Of a stretch of 64,000 bases of DNA, positions 10,247-19,461 are shown piece after piece. Location: NCBI RefSeq assembly GCF_019104745.1, contig NZ_JAHRWL010000004.1, positions 1 to 64,000 on the forward strand. Reading direction: 5' to 3'. The position numbers and the translations under genes are program-made. Source of the DNA: Thalassococcus arenae (GTDB lineage: Bacteria > Pseudomonadota > Alphaproteobacteria > Rhodobacterales > Rhodobacteraceae). Below the pieces are notes generated by a model, which saw only the letters and a list, made by a program, of their open reading frames with translations, did no database searches and was not told where the DNA came from. Every line of letters starts with the position of its first letter. Position 1 is the stretch's first letter.

Positions 10247-10921
10247 TTGTCCCGCCTTGCCGCACCCCTGCTGATCGGCCTCATCGGTGCCGCGATCCTG
10301 ATCGCGCTTGGCACCTGGCAGGTGCAGCGGCTGGCGTGGAAAGAGAGCGTGCTGGCCGAGATCGACGCGCGCATCGGCGGCGCACCGGAACCACTGCCGG
10401 TGCTGGTTTCGCCGGCGGATCAGAAATACCAGCCCGTCGTTTTGCAGGGCACCATCGGCGAGGACGCGCTGTTCGTCCTGGTCTCGCGCAAGCAGGTCGG
10501 GCCGGGCTGGCGTGTCGTTTCGCCCTTTGCCACCGCGGATGGCCGCCGGATCCTGATCGATCGCGGCTGGATTCCACACGACGCGCGCGACGCACCGCGC
10601 CGCGCCGGTGCGGCCGAGATCACCGGCAACCTGCACTGGCCCGACGACCGCCGCGACGCCACGCCGGAAAACGACGTAGCGGGCAACATCTGGTACGCCC
10701 GCGATATCGGCGCCATGGCCGAGGCGCTGGACACCAAACCGCTGCTGGTCGTGGTGCGATCCACGACACCCGCCGACGACGGCGTGACCCCCCTGCCCGT
10801 CGACAGCAGCGGCATCCCGAACGATCACCTGCAATACGCCATCACCTGGTTCGCGCTGGCCGCGGTGTGGCTCACCATGACCGGCGTCTGGATACGGCGC
10901 CGCCTGACGGAGACCGATTGA
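10247..10921 (+). CDS. SURF1 family cytochrome oxidase biogenesis protein
   Basis: This 224-aa protein has two terminal membrane helices (about 5-22 and 198-216). The SURF1 blocks GTWQVQRLAWKESVL, GPGWRVVSPF and ILIDRGWIP are present. SURF1 acts in heme a delivery during oxidase assembly. The predicted start codon is TTG with GGAG about 9 nt upstream, because no ATG lies near the family N-terminus. The final TGA overlaps the ATG of thrC (TGATG), so the two are probably co-translated. Confidence 0.92.
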   Translation: MSRLAAPLLIGLIGAAILIALGTWQVQRLAWKESVLAEIDARIGGAPEPLPVLVSPADQKYQPVVLQGTIGEDALFVLVSRKQVGPGWRVVSPFATADGRRILIDRGWIPHDARDAPRRAGAAEITGNLHWPDDRRDATPENDVAGNIWYARDIGAMAEALDTKPLLVVVRSTTPADDGVTPLPVDSSGIPNDHLQYAITWFALAAVWLTMTGVWIRRRLTETD

Positions 10922-12309
10922 TGCGATACATCTCGACCCGCGGCGCCGCGCCGGATCTGGGCTTTGCCGAGGCGATGCTGACCGGGCTGGCGCGCGATGG
11001 CGGTCTCTATGTCCCGGCCGAAATCCCGCAGATGAGCACCGGCGACATCCGCGCGCTGCACGGCCTGTCCTACGAGGAAACCGCGTTCCGGGTCATGCGG
11101 CCCTTCGTGAACGACGCGTTCGCCGACGACGTGTTCGCCGATCTGATTGCCAAGGCCTATGCCGGGTTCGGCCATGACGCGCGGGCGCCTCTGGTGCAAC
11201 TGGCGCCGGGGCATTTCCTGCTCGAGCTGTTCCACGGGCCGACCCTGGCCTTCAAGGATTTCGCGATGCAGCTGATCGGCCAGCTGTTCGAGCACGAACT
11301 GTCCCGTCGGGGCGAACAGGTGACCATCGTTGGCGCGACATCCGGCGACACAGGCTCTGCCGCGATCGAGGCCTTTGCCGGACTGGATTCGGTCGATGTC
11401 TTCATCCTCTACCCGCACGGGCGGGTGTCCGAGGTGCAGCGCCGCCAGATGACCACGCCGCAGGCCGCCAACATTCACGCGCTGGCCATCGACGGGCATT
11501 TCGACGACGCGCAGGCGCGGCTCAAGGACATGTTCAACCATTTCGAGTTCCGCGACCGCGTTCGGCTGGCCGGTGTCAACTCGATCAACTGGGCGCGGGT
11601 GCTGGCGCAGGTGGTCTATTACTTTACATCCGCCGTCAGCCTGGGCGCGCCGGACCGCGCCGTCAGCTTTACCGTCCCCACCGGCAATTTCGGCGATATC
11701 TTTGCCGGCTACATCGCCAAGCGCATGGGCCTGCCCATCGACCGGCTGATCGTCGCGACCAACCAGAACGACATCCTGCACCGTTGCCTCACATCCGGTG
11801 CATATGAAAAGGGCGAGGTCGTGCCCTCGATCTCGCCGTCGATGGACATCCAGGTCAGCTCGAACTTCGAACGCGCGCTGTTCGATGCCTACGGCCGCGA
11901 CGGCAAGGCGGTGGCGCAACTGATGGACGAGCTGAAGGCCGGCGGCTTTGCCGTCAGCCAGGGCGCGTTGCAGGCCCTGCGCGAGGATTTCGGCTCGGGC
12001 CGGGTCAGCGAGGACGAAACGCTGGCAACGATCCGGCAGGCCAACGAGACGATGGGCGAATTGCTGTGCCCGCATTCCGCCGTCGGCGTGAAGGTGGCCG
12101 AAGATCAACGTGACCCCACAACGCCGATGATCACGCTGGCAACAGCGCATCCGGCGAAATTCCCCGACGCCGTCGAAAGGGCCACCGGCATCCGCCCGCC
12201 CCTTCCCAATCGCATGGCCGATCTTTATGACCGGCCCGAGCGCTTGACGCGGGTCCCCAACGACCTGGCGGCGCTGGAAACCCTGATCGAGGAGCGTCGC
12301 CGCACGTGA
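10921..12309 (+). CDS. thrC: threonine synthase
   Basis: This 462-aa PLP enzyme converts O-phosphohomoserine to threonine. The PLP lysine is Lys112 in GPTLAFKDFAMQ. The phosphate-binding block GATSGDTGSAAIEAF follows. The N-terminus MRYISTRGAAPDLGF is typical of the long (fungal/gammaproteobacterial) ThrC class. It overlaps SURF1 upstream and the M16 peptidase downstream by one to four bases. Association of thrC with oxidase assembly genes is common in Rhodobacteraceae and does not imply a functional link. Confidence 0.97.
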   Translation: MRYISTRGAAPDLGFAEAMLTGLARDGGLYVPAEIPQMSTGDIRALHGLSYEETAFRVMRPFVNDAFADDVFADLIAKAYAGFGHDARAPLVQLAPGHFLLELFHGPTLAFKDFAMQLIGQLFEHELSRRGEQVTIVGATSGDTGSAAIEAFAGLDSVDVFILYPHGRVSEVQRRQMTTPQAANIHALAIDGHFDDAQARLKDMFNHFEFRDRVRLAGVNSINWARVLAQVVYYFTSAVSLGAPDRAVSFTVPTGNFGDIFAGYIAKRMGLPIDRLIVATNQNDILHRCLTSGAYEKGEVVPSISPSMDIQVSSNFERALFDAYGRDGKAVAQLMDELKAGGFAVSQGALQALREDFGSGRVSEDETLATIRQANETMGELLCPHSAVGVKVAEDQRDPTTPMITLATAHPAKFPDAVERATGIRPPLPNRMADLYDRPERLTRVPNDLAALETLIEERRRT

Positions 12310-13568
12310 CCGTCGAACTGACAACGCTGGACAACGGGTTCCGCATCGTGACCGAGGCGATGCCGGGACTGCAATCCGCCTCGCTGGGTATCTGGGTCTG
12401 CGCCGGCGGCCGCGACGAGACACCCGACCAGAACGGCATCGCCCATTTTCTGGAACACATGGCTTTCAAGGGCACGGCGACGCGCAGTGCGCTGCAGATC
12501 GCCGAGGCGATCGAGGATGTGGGCGGCTATATCAATGCCTATACCTCGCGCGAGGTGACGGCCTATTACGCCCGCGTGCTGGCCGCAGACACCGCTCTGG
12601 CGCTGGACGTGATCGCCGACATCCTGCTGAACCCGGTCTTCGATCCGCACGAGATCGAGGTCGAGCGTCACGTGATCCTGCAGGAAATCGGCCAGGCGCT
12701 GGACACGCCCGACGACGTGATCTTCGACTGGCTTCAGGAACAGGCCTATCCAGGCCAGGCCCTGGGCCGCACGATCCTTGGCCCGCCCGAACGCATCCGC
12801 GCCTTTGGCCGTGCCGATCTGTCGCGCTTCGTGACCGAGCATTACGGGCCGGGCCAGATGATCCTGTCGGCCGCTGGCGCGGTCGATCACGAAACCATCG
12901 TCGCGCAGGCCCGGGCGCTGTTCGGTGCCCTGCCGGCGCGCCCCGCGCGATCTGCCGAAGCGGCCCGCTTTCGCGGCGGCGAAACCCGGCACGAAAAGGC
13001 GCTGGAACAGGCCCATCTGGCGCTGGCCTTCGAGGGGCCGGGTTACCGCGATCCGGATTTCTACACCGCGCAGATCCACGCCATCGCGCTTGGCGGCGGC
13101 ATGTCCTCGCGCCTGTTCCAGGAAATCCGGGAAAAGCGTGGGCTATGTTATACCATATTCGCACAGTCCGGCGCCTATGCCGATACCGGCATGACCACCA
13201 TCTATGCCGGCACCAGCGCCGAGGATGTGGGTGAACTGGCGCGCCTGACCATCGACGAGATGAAACGCGCAGCCGATACCCTGACCGAGGCCGAGGTCGA
13301 GCGTGCGCGCGCGCAGATGAAGGCCGGGTTGCTGATGGGGCTGGAAAGCCCGTCTTCGCGGGCCGAACGCATGGCGCGGATGGTGCAGATCTGGGGTCAC
13401 GTCCCGGCGATCGAGAAAACCGTCGCCAAGATCGACGCCGTCACACCCGAAGCCGTGCGCCGGTTCGCAAGCGTGCTGGGCACGACGGCACCGGCAGCGC
13501 TGGCGCTTTACGGGCCGGTGGCAGGCGCACCGGATCTCGCGCAACTGCACGCGCGCCGCGCCGCATGA
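12306..13568 (+). CDS. M16 family zinc peptidase (processing-peptidase-like)
   Basis: This 420-aa protein has the inverted zinc motif HFLEH at residues 47-51 and the downstream zinc-ligand region EVERHVILQEIGQALD. It resembles the beta subunit of mitochondrial processing peptidase and PqqL-like peptidases. It starts with GTG overlapping the thrC stop (GTGA) and ends overlapping the GNAT ATG. There is no signal peptide, so it is probably cytoplasmic. The substrate is unknown. Confidence 0.93.
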   Translation: MTVELTTLDNGFRIVTEAMPGLQSASLGIWVCAGGRDETPDQNGIAHFLEHMAFKGTATRSALQIAEAIEDVGGYINAYTSREVTAYYARVLAADTALALDVIADILLNPVFDPHEIEVERHVILQEIGQALDTPDDVIFDWLQEQAYPGQALGRTILGPPERIRAFGRADLSRFVTEHYGPGQMILSAAGAVDHETIVAQARALFGALPARPARSAEAARFRGGETRHEKALEQAHLALAFEGPGYRDPDFYTAQIHAIALGGGMSSRLFQEIREKRGLCYTIFAQSGAYADTGMTTIYAGTSAEDVGELARLTIDEMKRAADTLTEAEVERARAQMKAGLLMGLESPSSRAERMARMVQIWGHVPAIEKTVAKIDAVTPEAVRRFASVLGTTAPAALALYGPVAGAPDLAQLHARRAA

Positions 13569-14155
13569 TGATGCTGGGTCTGCGCCGCAAAGTCCGGCTC
13601 GAGACCGAGCGCCTGACCCTGCGACCGCCCCAGCACGCCGACTACACGCCTTGGTCCACCCTGCGCCGAGAAAGCGCCGGCTTTCTCACCCCGTGGGAGC
13701 CGACATGGGCCTCGGACCATCTGAGCCGCCGCGCCTTCACGAACCGCGTCTACTGGGCCAGCCGGGCTATCACCAGCGGCACCGCGCTGCCGCTGTTCCT
13801 GTTCCGGCGCGACGACGCGCGACTGGTCGGCGCCGTCACGTTGGACAATATCCGCCGCGGCCCGGCCCAGGCCGGCACCCTGGGCTACTGGGTCGGCGCA
13901 CCCTTCGCCCGTCAGGGGCTCATGAGCGAGGCGTTGAGCGCCGTCGTGCATCACGCCTTCCAGAAACTCGACCTCAGCCGCCTCGAAGCCGCCTGCCTGC
14001 CGGAAAACCTGGCGTCGCGCGGGCTTTTGGAACGCAACGGGTTCAAGTACGAAGGCGTCGCGCAAAGCTATCTGCAGATCGACGGACGCTGGCGCACCCA
14101 CGTGCTTTATGCCGCTTTGCGCAGCGACCGTCGCGGGCGCAGCGACGCCGTCTGA
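13565..14155 (+). CDS. GNAT family N-acetyltransferase (RimJ/RimL-like)
   Basis: This 196-aa protein has the RimJ-type opening RLETERLTLRPPQHADY. The acetyl-CoA loop region GYWVGAPFARQGLMSEAL and C-terminal RLEAACLPENLASRGLLERNGF complete the GNAT fold. Enzymes of this subgroup acetylate protein N-termini (ribosomal proteins S5/S18) or small molecules. The target cannot be told from sequence. The ATGATGATG start overlaps the preceding stop, and the second or third ATG is also possible. Confidence 0.9.
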   Translation: MMMLGLRRKVRLETERLTLRPPQHADYTPWSTLRRESAGFLTPWEPTWASDHLSRRAFTNRVYWASRAITSGTALPLFLFRRDDARLVGAVTLDNIRRGPAQAGTLGYWVGAPFARQGLMSEALSAVVHHAFQKLDLSRLEAACLPENLASRGLLERNGFKYEGVAQSYLQIDGRWRTHVLYAALRSDRRGRSDAV

Positions 14156-14218
14156 GATTTCCCTGCTGACCGGGCGCGTCCGCGCGCTATCCTTGGGTCA
14201 GACAAGGGAGTCGCCGCC

Positions 14219-15043
14219 ATGTTCCGCATTCTCGCCGCGCTGATCCTGACCGCCACCGCGCTCGGTGCGCAAGACGCGCGCCGCCCCAGCCACTGTATCG
14301 CCGTGGCCGATGCCACCCCGGGTCTGAAATACTTGCACAAGGCCAGTTGGCAGGCGCCTCTGCCCGATCACACGCTGCGCATCCACTACATCGCCCATGC
14401 CTCGTTTCTGATCCAGACCCAGGGCGGAATAGAGGCCGTCACCGACTACACCGGTTTCATCGGCAACACCGAATTGATCCCCGACGTCGTGACGATGAAC
14501 CATGCCCACGACACCCACTGGACCCCGTTCCCCGATCCGGCCATCCCGCACGCGCTGAAGGGCTGGGGCGAGGAATTCGGTGCCGGTGTGGATCATCACC
14601 TCGATCTGGGCGAGATGCTGATCCGCAATGTGTCGACCGACATCCGCAGCGATTTCGGCCGCCGCGAAGAGCGTGGCAATTCGATCTTCGTCTTCGAAGC
14701 CGCGGGGCTTTGCGTCGGACATCTGGGCCACCTTCACCACGAACCCAACGACGAACAATACGCCGCGCTCGGGCGGCTCGACGTGGTCATGGTGCCGGTG
14801 GATGGCGGCTACACGATGGCGCTGGACAACATGCTGAACGTGATCGACCGGCTGAAATCGCGGGTCATTCTGCCGATGCACTGGTTCTCGGGCTTCTCGC
14901 TGGAAAACTTCCTGTCCGACCTGCCCGAAGGCTTTGCCATCGACCGCCGCGACGGCCCCAGCATCGAAGTCAGCCTGCGCGATCTGCCCGACCGCCCCAC
15001 AGTCGTCGTGCTGCGTCCGGAATATCTGCGCGACCAACCCTGA
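14219..15043 (+). CDS. secreted metallo-beta-lactamase-fold hydrolase
   Basis: This 274-aa protein has an N-terminal signal peptide (MFRILAALILTATALGAQDA). The metal-binding segments fit the UlaG-like/MBL-fold hydrolase group: HYIAHASFLIQT, TMNHAHDTHWT, GHLGHLHHEP and the late PMHWFSGFS. The second histidine cluster is NHAHDTH rather than canonical HxHxDH, as in UlaG-type members. It is probably exported to the periplasm. Substrate unknown. It stands alone, with about 60 bp before and 120 bp after. Confidence 0.85.
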   Translation: MFRILAALILTATALGAQDARRPSHCIAVADATPGLKYLHKASWQAPLPDHTLRIHYIAHASFLIQTQGGIEAVTDYTGFIGNTELIPDVVTMNHAHDTHWTPFPDPAIPHALKGWGEEFGAGVDHHLDLGEMLIRNVSTDIRSDFGRREERGNSIFVFEAAGLCVGHLGHLHHEPNDEQYAALGRLDVVMVPVDGGYTMALDNMLNVIDRLKSRVILPMHWFSGFSLENFLSDLPEGFAIDRRDGPSIEVSLRDLPDRPTVVVLRPEYLRDQP

Positions 15044-15165
15044 ACTGCACGGCGCCCGCAAACAGCCGAATGACTGTCCGCCTGCGGCCGCGAAGAGCCC
15101 GCCCCCTCTTTCCCCGGGCGCCGCAAGGCGATACCCATCCCCCAACGCCCCGAACCGGAGCCTTC

Positions 15166-16587
15166 ATGCCGCTTTCTCCCGCCGATGATGCCTTTGCCGA
15201 TGCCCTGGCCGCCACTCTTGCGCCCGACACCTTGCGCCGGGCCGAGCCACGCTACCTGGAGGAACCGCGCGGGCGGTGGGCCGGTGCCGCGGGTTGGGTG
15301 GCGCGACCGCGCAACACCGACGAGGTGGCCGGGATCGTGTCGGCCTGTGCGCGCGGCGGCGTCGGCATCGTGCCCTATGGCGGTGGCACCGGCCTGGTCG
15401 GTGGGCAGGTCTGCGGCGCCGACCAGCCCGCCTCGCTGATCCTGTCGCTCGAGCGGATGACGGCCATCCGCGCGATCTACCCGCAGGAGAACGTCCTGAT
15501 CGCCGAAGCGGGCGCGATCCTCGCCGACGTGCAGGCCGCCGCTGCCGGTCAGAACCGCCTGTTCCCGCTATCGCTGGCCTCCGAGGGATCGGCCCGGATC
15601 GGCGGCCTGTTGGCCACCAACGCGGGTGGTGTGAATGTGCTGCGCTACGGCAATGCCCGCGACCAGGTGCTGGGTCTCGAGGCAGTGATGGCCGACGGCA
15701 CGGTCTGGCATGGCCTGTCGCGGTTGCGAAAGGACAACACCGGCTATGACCTGCGCCACTTGCTCGTCGGTTCGGAAGGGACGCTCGGGATCATCACCGC
15801 GGCCAGCCTGAAACTGTCGCCCCGTCCCACCGCCACCGGAACGGCCCTGTTGACCGTGACCGGCCCCGAAGCCGCGCTTTCGTTTCTGGCCCTGGCCCGG
15901 GACCACCTGGGCGAAGCGGTGTCGGCCTTCGAATTGATGCACCGCACCGGGTTCGATTTTCTGGCCGAGACGCTGCCAGAGGTGCGCCAGCCATGGGCCG
16001 AACCGCCGAATTGGGTCGTGCTCATCGAGGTTGGGCTGAGCGGTGGGGCCGATCCGCAAGCCGGGCTGGAGGCGCTGTTCGCCGCCGCCCACGCGGCCGG
16101 TCTGGTCAGCGATGGGCTGATTGCGCAGTCCGAACAGCAAGCACGGGATTTCTGGGCGCTGCGCGAACGCATCCCCGAGGCCAACCGCCGTATCGGCGCC
16201 GTATCCAGCCACGACATATCGGTCCCGCTGGGTGCGATCCCGGACTTTATCGCCACCTGCGGTCCAGCCCTGGCGCGGATCGGCACGTTCCGCATCAACT
16301 GCTTCGGTCACGTCGGCGACGGCAACCTGCACTATAATGTGTTTCCGATACCCGGCGAAACGCGCGGCGACCACGACGACAAGCGCGCCGCGATCAAGGC
16401 CTGCGTGCATGACCACGTGCATGCGCTTGGCGGTTCGGTCAGCGCCGAACATGGGATCGGACGGCTCAAGGTCGATGACCTTGAACGCTACGGCGATCCC
16501 GTCAAGCTGGCGGCGATGCGCGCGATCAAGAACGCACTGGATCCGAATGGCATCCTGAACCCCGGCGCGGTGCTGCGCCGGCTTTAA
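15166..16587 (+). CDS. FAD-linked D-2-hydroxyacid dehydrogenase (GlcD/DLD type)
   Basis: This 473-aa protein has a PCMH-type FAD-binding domain with the PYGGGTGLVGGQ pyrophosphate loop and GGLLATNAGGVNVLRYG. The C-terminal catalytic domain has CFGHVGDGNLHYNVFP and SAEHGIGRLKVDDLERYGDP. This combination is seen in D-2-hydroxyglutarate, D-lactate and glycolate dehydrogenases; the exact substrate cannot be assigned. The ATG at 15166 follows CGGAG. The stop overlaps the convergent lytic transglycosylase stop by three bases. Confidence 0.93.
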   Translation: MPLSPADDAFADALAATLAPDTLRRAEPRYLEEPRGRWAGAAGWVARPRNTDEVAGIVSACARGGVGIVPYGGGTGLVGGQVCGADQPASLILSLERMTAIRAIYPQENVLIAEAGAILADVQAAAAGQNRLFPLSLASEGSARIGGLLATNAGGVNVLRYGNARDQVLGLEAVMADGTVWHGLSRLRKDNTGYDLRHLLVGSEGTLGIITAASLKLSPRPTATGTALLTVTGPEAALSFLALARDHLGEAVSAFELMHRTGFDFLAETLPEVRQPWAEPPNWVVLIEVGLSGGADPQAGLEALFAAAHAAGLVSDGLIAQSEQQARDFWALRERIPEANRRIGAVSSHDISVPLGAIPDFIATCGPALARIGTFRINCFGHVGDGNLHYNVFPIPGETRGDHDDKRAAIKACVHDHVHALGGSVSAEHGIGRLKVDDLERYGDPVKLAAMRAIKNALDPNGILNPGAVLRRL

Positions 16588-17432
16588 CGGTTCATCACGC
16601 GGAAAACGCAGCCATCCGATACCAGCTGCGGCGGCGTCAGGCACAGACCCTTGGCGGTCTGGAAGGCCGCCAGCACCTTGGGCACGTAGTCGCGGGTCTC
16701 GGCATAGGGTGGCACGCCGTTATGCTGCGGGATCGCGTTTTCGCCGGCATTGTAACCTGCCAGAACCAGGATCGGATCGCCGTTGAACCGCTCCATGAGG
16801 AAATCGAGGAAGGCCACCCCACCCTTGATGTTCTGGCTCGCGTCGAAACTGTCGGCAACGCCGAAGCGCTCGGCCGTCGCCGGCATCAGCTGCATCAGTC
16901 CCTGAGCGCCCGCACCGCTTTGGGCATCCGGTTTGCCGCCGGATTCCACGGCCATCACCGCCAACGCCAGCGCGGGCGATACCCGCGTGCCCACGGTTGC
17001 GCGCAACAGGTCGGCACCGTGGCGATCGGCGATGTCCTGCAAGTCCTGCAGGCGCGGCGCCGACACGCCCTGACCCGCAGGGGGTTTCATCAGCCGATTG
17101 ATCGCCGGTTCGAGCCGTCCGGGCCCGGACTGATCCAGCTTGGGCGACACCACATCCCAGAACCAGGTATAGCGCCCGATCCCGGTCTCGCGGCCCGACG
17201 GCGCCGGTACCGCGGCAGGCACGGCATCCGGCGCGGCCTTGAGTGCCGGCCGTGGCGGCACGGCGGGTTCGGCACGGGGCGCGATCTGAACCGTGATGCG
17301 GCGCGCCGTGCCGGGTTTGGGCGGCTTGACCCGTTTGGCGCTGAAATCCTGAAAGGGCTGAGGCGATTCCGCATACGCCGGAATCGCCAATGCGGCGCAA
17401 AGCACCGCTCTTGCCAGAAATCTGATTGTCAT
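16584..17432 (-). CDS. lytic transglycosylase (SLT domain), exported
   Basis: This 282-aa protein has a signal peptide at MTIRFLARAVLCAALAIPAYA, a proline/alanine-rich linker and a C-terminal SLT domain. Catalytic Glu lies in LALAVMAVESGGKPDAQS. AGAQGLMQLMPATAERFGV and LAGYNAGENAI are the other family blocks. It cleaves peptidoglycan with 1,6-anhydro product formation. A start 43 codons upstream is possible, but the chosen ATG gives a clean signal peptide with GAGCAGG before it. It is divergent from the Flp pilins; a role in opening the wall for the pilus is possible but only inferred. Confidence 0.92.
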   Translation of the reverse strand: MTIRFLARAVLCAALAIPAYAESPQPFQDFSAKRVKPPKPGTARRITVQIAPRAEPAVPPRPALKAAPDAVPAAVPAPSGRETGIGRYTWFWDVVSPKLDQSGPGRLEPAINRLMKPPAGQGVSAPRLQDLQDIADRHGADLLRATVGTRVSPALALAVMAVESGGKPDAQSGAGAQGLMQLMPATAERFGVADSFDASQNIKGGVAFLDFLMERFNGDPILVLAGYNAGENAIPQHNGVPPYAETRDYVPKVLAAFQTAKGLCLTPPQLVSDGCVFRVMNR

Positions 17433-17779
17433 CGGCCTGCTCGTCCTGCCGTTCTTTTGCCGGATACTCGCACAAAGGCAGGCACCCGCCAACAGTGTTG
17501 CCCGCGCGGCAACAATTCGCCGCAATACGGTGCCCTTCATGCCGCACCCAACCCGGTTCAAAACAAAAAATTCAGAAAATTATCTTTTGATTTCAGAACC
17601 TAAGAGCAAAATCGCCCAAGTCTTGTTTAAACCCAAAAACAAAACGGTTTGCGCCCAACTCCTGCCCCAATGCGAGGGCTTTATCTGCACATACCGAGAC
17701 GGGATCGGGCGGAATGAGAGAGCGCCCAATCATGGTTCCGGAACGGTTGAACGTGAAAGCCTATCTACGGAGAGAGACC
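17433..17779. other. intergenic region between lytic transglycosylase and first pilin
   Basis: About 350 bp without a convincing gene. The part at 17560-17650 is conspicuously AT-rich (A-runs and TTATCTTTTGATTT), unlike the rest of the locus. It probably holds the divergent promoters, with a leader of about 100 bp before the pilin ribosome-binding site (GGAGAGAG). No clear operator repeat was recognised. Confidence 0.6.
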
Positions 17780-17959
17780 ATGATGAAGTTCCTGAACACC
17801 TTCCGCAAGGATGAAGACGGCGCCGTGACGGTTGACTGGGTGGTTCTGACCGCCGCTGTCGTTGGCCTGGCCATCGCCGCCTACTCGACCATCGAGACCA
17901 ACGCGTCGAACCTGATCACTGCTGCCGGTGGCGCCGTCGCGAACGAAAACGACTTCTAA
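17780..17959 (+). CDS. Flp-type pilin 1
   Basis: This 59-aa pilin precursor reads MMKFLNTFRKDEDG followed by AVTVDWVVLTAAVVG and ends in ANENDF. It has the short basic leader, a Gly at the predicted class III cleavage site (DEDG|AVTVD) and a single hydrophobic helix, as in Flp pilins of tad systems. The +5 position is Asp (VDW) instead of the common Glu-Tyr pair. Cleavage would be by the CpaA-like peptidase encoded at 27964. The start follows GGAGAGAG. A second paralogous pilin lies 96 bp downstream. Confidence 0.9.
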   Translation: MMKFLNTFRKDEDGAVTVDWVVLTAAVVGLAIAAYSTIETNASNLITAAGGAVANENDF

Positions 17960-17990
17960 GTCGTTTGCGGCGTGACGCCGCGATACGGAT

Positions 17991-18016
17991 TGCGCGCAGG
18001 GGTCACCCTGCGCGCA
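17991..18016 (+). terminator. hairpin between the two pilin genes
   Basis: An 11-bp perfect stem (TGCGCGCAGGG/CCCTGCGCGCA) has a 4-nt GTCA loop. A T6 run follows, but only about 12 nt after the stem, so it is not a textbook terminator. It may be a partial terminator or an mRNA stabiliser that sets the ratio of the two pilins. Confidence 0.6.
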
Positions 18017-18055
18017 GCTTAACGAACACTTTTTTGACCTGCTCTGGAGATGACG

Positions 18056-18235
18056 ATGCTGCGCTTCCTCACAAAATTTCGGAAAGACGAAGCTGGGGCC
18101 GTGACAGTCGATTGGGTTGTGATCACCGCGGCTGTGGTTGGCATGTCTGCCATCTCCTTCTCGGTGCTCGAAAACAACTCGTTGACGCTGATGAACGCCG
18201 CCGGCGGTGCCATCGCGAACGAAAACGATTTCTAA
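18056..18235 (+). CDS. Flp-type pilin 2
   Basis: This 59-aa paralogue of the upstream pilin begins MLRFLTKFRKDEAG, continues AVTVDWVVITAAVVG and ends in AIANENDF. The leader, cleavage site, VDW motif and C-terminus match pilin 1; the middle of the mature region differs (SISFSVLENNS versus AAYSTIETNAS), consistent with an old tandem duplication. Start at 18056 gives a 6-nt spacer from TGGAG; the ATG at 18050 would be too close. A strong terminator follows. Confidence 0.88.
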   Translation: MLRFLTKFRKDEAGAVTVDWVVITAAVVGMSAISFSVLENNSLTLMNAAGGAIANENDF

Positions 18236-18255
18236 TCGGCATCGATACAGACGGA

Positions 18256-18290
18256 AAAACGGCCGCGCCCCGAGCGCGGCCGTTTTCGTT
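18256..18290 (+). terminator. intrinsic terminator after pilin genes
   Basis: A 12-bp stem (18256-18267 AAAACGGCCGCG with 18275-18286 CGCGGCCGTTTT) has a 7-nt loop, and the T-run is built into the 3' arm. It should end the high-level pilin transcript before cpaB. Confidence 0.88.
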
Positions 18291-18420
18291 TCAGCCAGCG
18301 AAAAGTCACACAAGAACCGTTGCGCTGGCCTCATTTGGACATAATCGCCAGTATGCTTACTGATAATTATTCTGCGCCCATCACGATGCGCAGACGAGGC
18401 ATGCATTCGAGAGGTGCACC

Positions 18421-19275
18421 ATGCGACTGTTGTTTGGACTCGTGCTGATCGCGGGGCTCGGCCTGGCCGGCTTTGCAGTATATATGGCACAGAACTATAT
18501 CGGCGCGTATGAAAACGCGCTGCAGGAAGAACGGGCCAAGGTGACCAAGGCGGTTCCGACACAGATGATCTACGTGTCATCGCGCCCCATCGCCTACGGC
18601 GAAGAATTGACCGATGCCGACATCCGCCTTGTGCCCTGGCCCAAGGAAATTCTGCCGGTCGGCTATTTCGACGACACGAACCCGATCATCGTCGATGGCG
18701 AAAAGCCCCGCGTCGTTTTGCGCCCGATGGAAGCCAACGAAGCCTTCATGCCTGTCAAGGTGTCCGAACCCGGTGGCGACGCCGGTCTAACGTCGCGCCT
18801 GGAAAAAGGCCAGCGCGCCTTCGCGATCAAGGTCGACGTGGCTTCGGGCGTGTCGGGTTTCCTGCGGCCCGGCGACCGGGTCGATGTCTACTGGACCGGC
18901 CGCATACCCGGCAACGATCCCAACCTGCCGCAGGGCGATGTGACCAAGCTTATCCAAAGCGGCATCCGTCTGATCGCCGTCGACCAGACCGCGACCAGCG
19001 ACAATACCGACGCCACCATCGCCCGGACGGTGACGGTCGCGGCATCCCCGACCGAGATCGCGGGCCTTGCGCAGGCGCAATCCACCGGCAAGCTGTCGCT
19101 GTCGCTGATGGGGATCAATGACGATACGGTGGCGGAAGCCATCGAGGTCGACCAGCGGTCGCTGCTGGGCATCACCAAGGTCGAACAGAACGCCGAAAAT
19201 TCGCTTGAGGTCTGCACGATCCGCACGCGCCGAGGTGCCGACGTGGTCGAAATCCCTATTCCCTGCACCGACTGA
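18421..19275 (+). CDS. cpaB: Flp pilus assembly protein CpaB
   Basis: This 284-aa protein (RcpC/CpaB family) has an N-terminal membrane anchor (LLFGLVLIAGLGLAGFAVYMA). A SAF-like domain (VYVSSRPIAYGEELTDADIR) and the conserved GVSGFLRPGDRVDVYWTG segment follow. CpaB acts in the periplasm with the secretin. The GAGAGGTGC stretch just before the ATG can serve as ribosome-binding site. It begins about 130 bp after the pilin terminator, so it needs its own promoter. Confidence 0.94.
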   Translation: MRLLFGLVLIAGLGLAGFAVYMAQNYIGAYENALQEERAKVTKAVPTQMIYVSSRPIAYGEELTDADIRLVPWPKEILPVGYFDDTNPIIVDGEKPRVVLRPMEANEAFMPVKVSEPGGDAGLTSRLEKGQRAFAIKVDVASGVSGFLRPGDRVDVYWTGRIPGNDPNLPQGDVTKLIQSGIRLIAVDQTATSDNTDATIARTVTVAASPTEIAGLAQAQSTGKLSLSLMGINDDTVAEAIEVDQRSLLGITKVEQNAENSLEVCTIRTRRGADVVEIPIPCTD

Positions 19276-19304
19276 CCGGACACTGAAAAACCAACAAACA
19301 CAGT

Positions 19305-19332
19305 GGGGCGCCGTCATCGGCGCCCCTTTCTG
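19305..19332 (+). terminator. intrinsic terminator between cpaB and cpaC
   Basis: A 9-bp perfect GC stem (GGGGCGCCG/CGGCGCCCC) has a TCAT loop, followed immediately by TTTCTGTT. It is well placed to end the cpaB message, which splits the tad locus into separate transcription units. Confidence 0.85.
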
Positions 19333-19461
19333 TTGCGAGTTCTCCACATAAATAATCGCCAAGAACGCGTTGATTCTTGCAAAAAATCACAGTTTGACGC
19401 ATCGTGACCCAAATAACGGGCAACAAGACCCGACCCGAGGCGTGATCGAGAGGCAGGTCAC

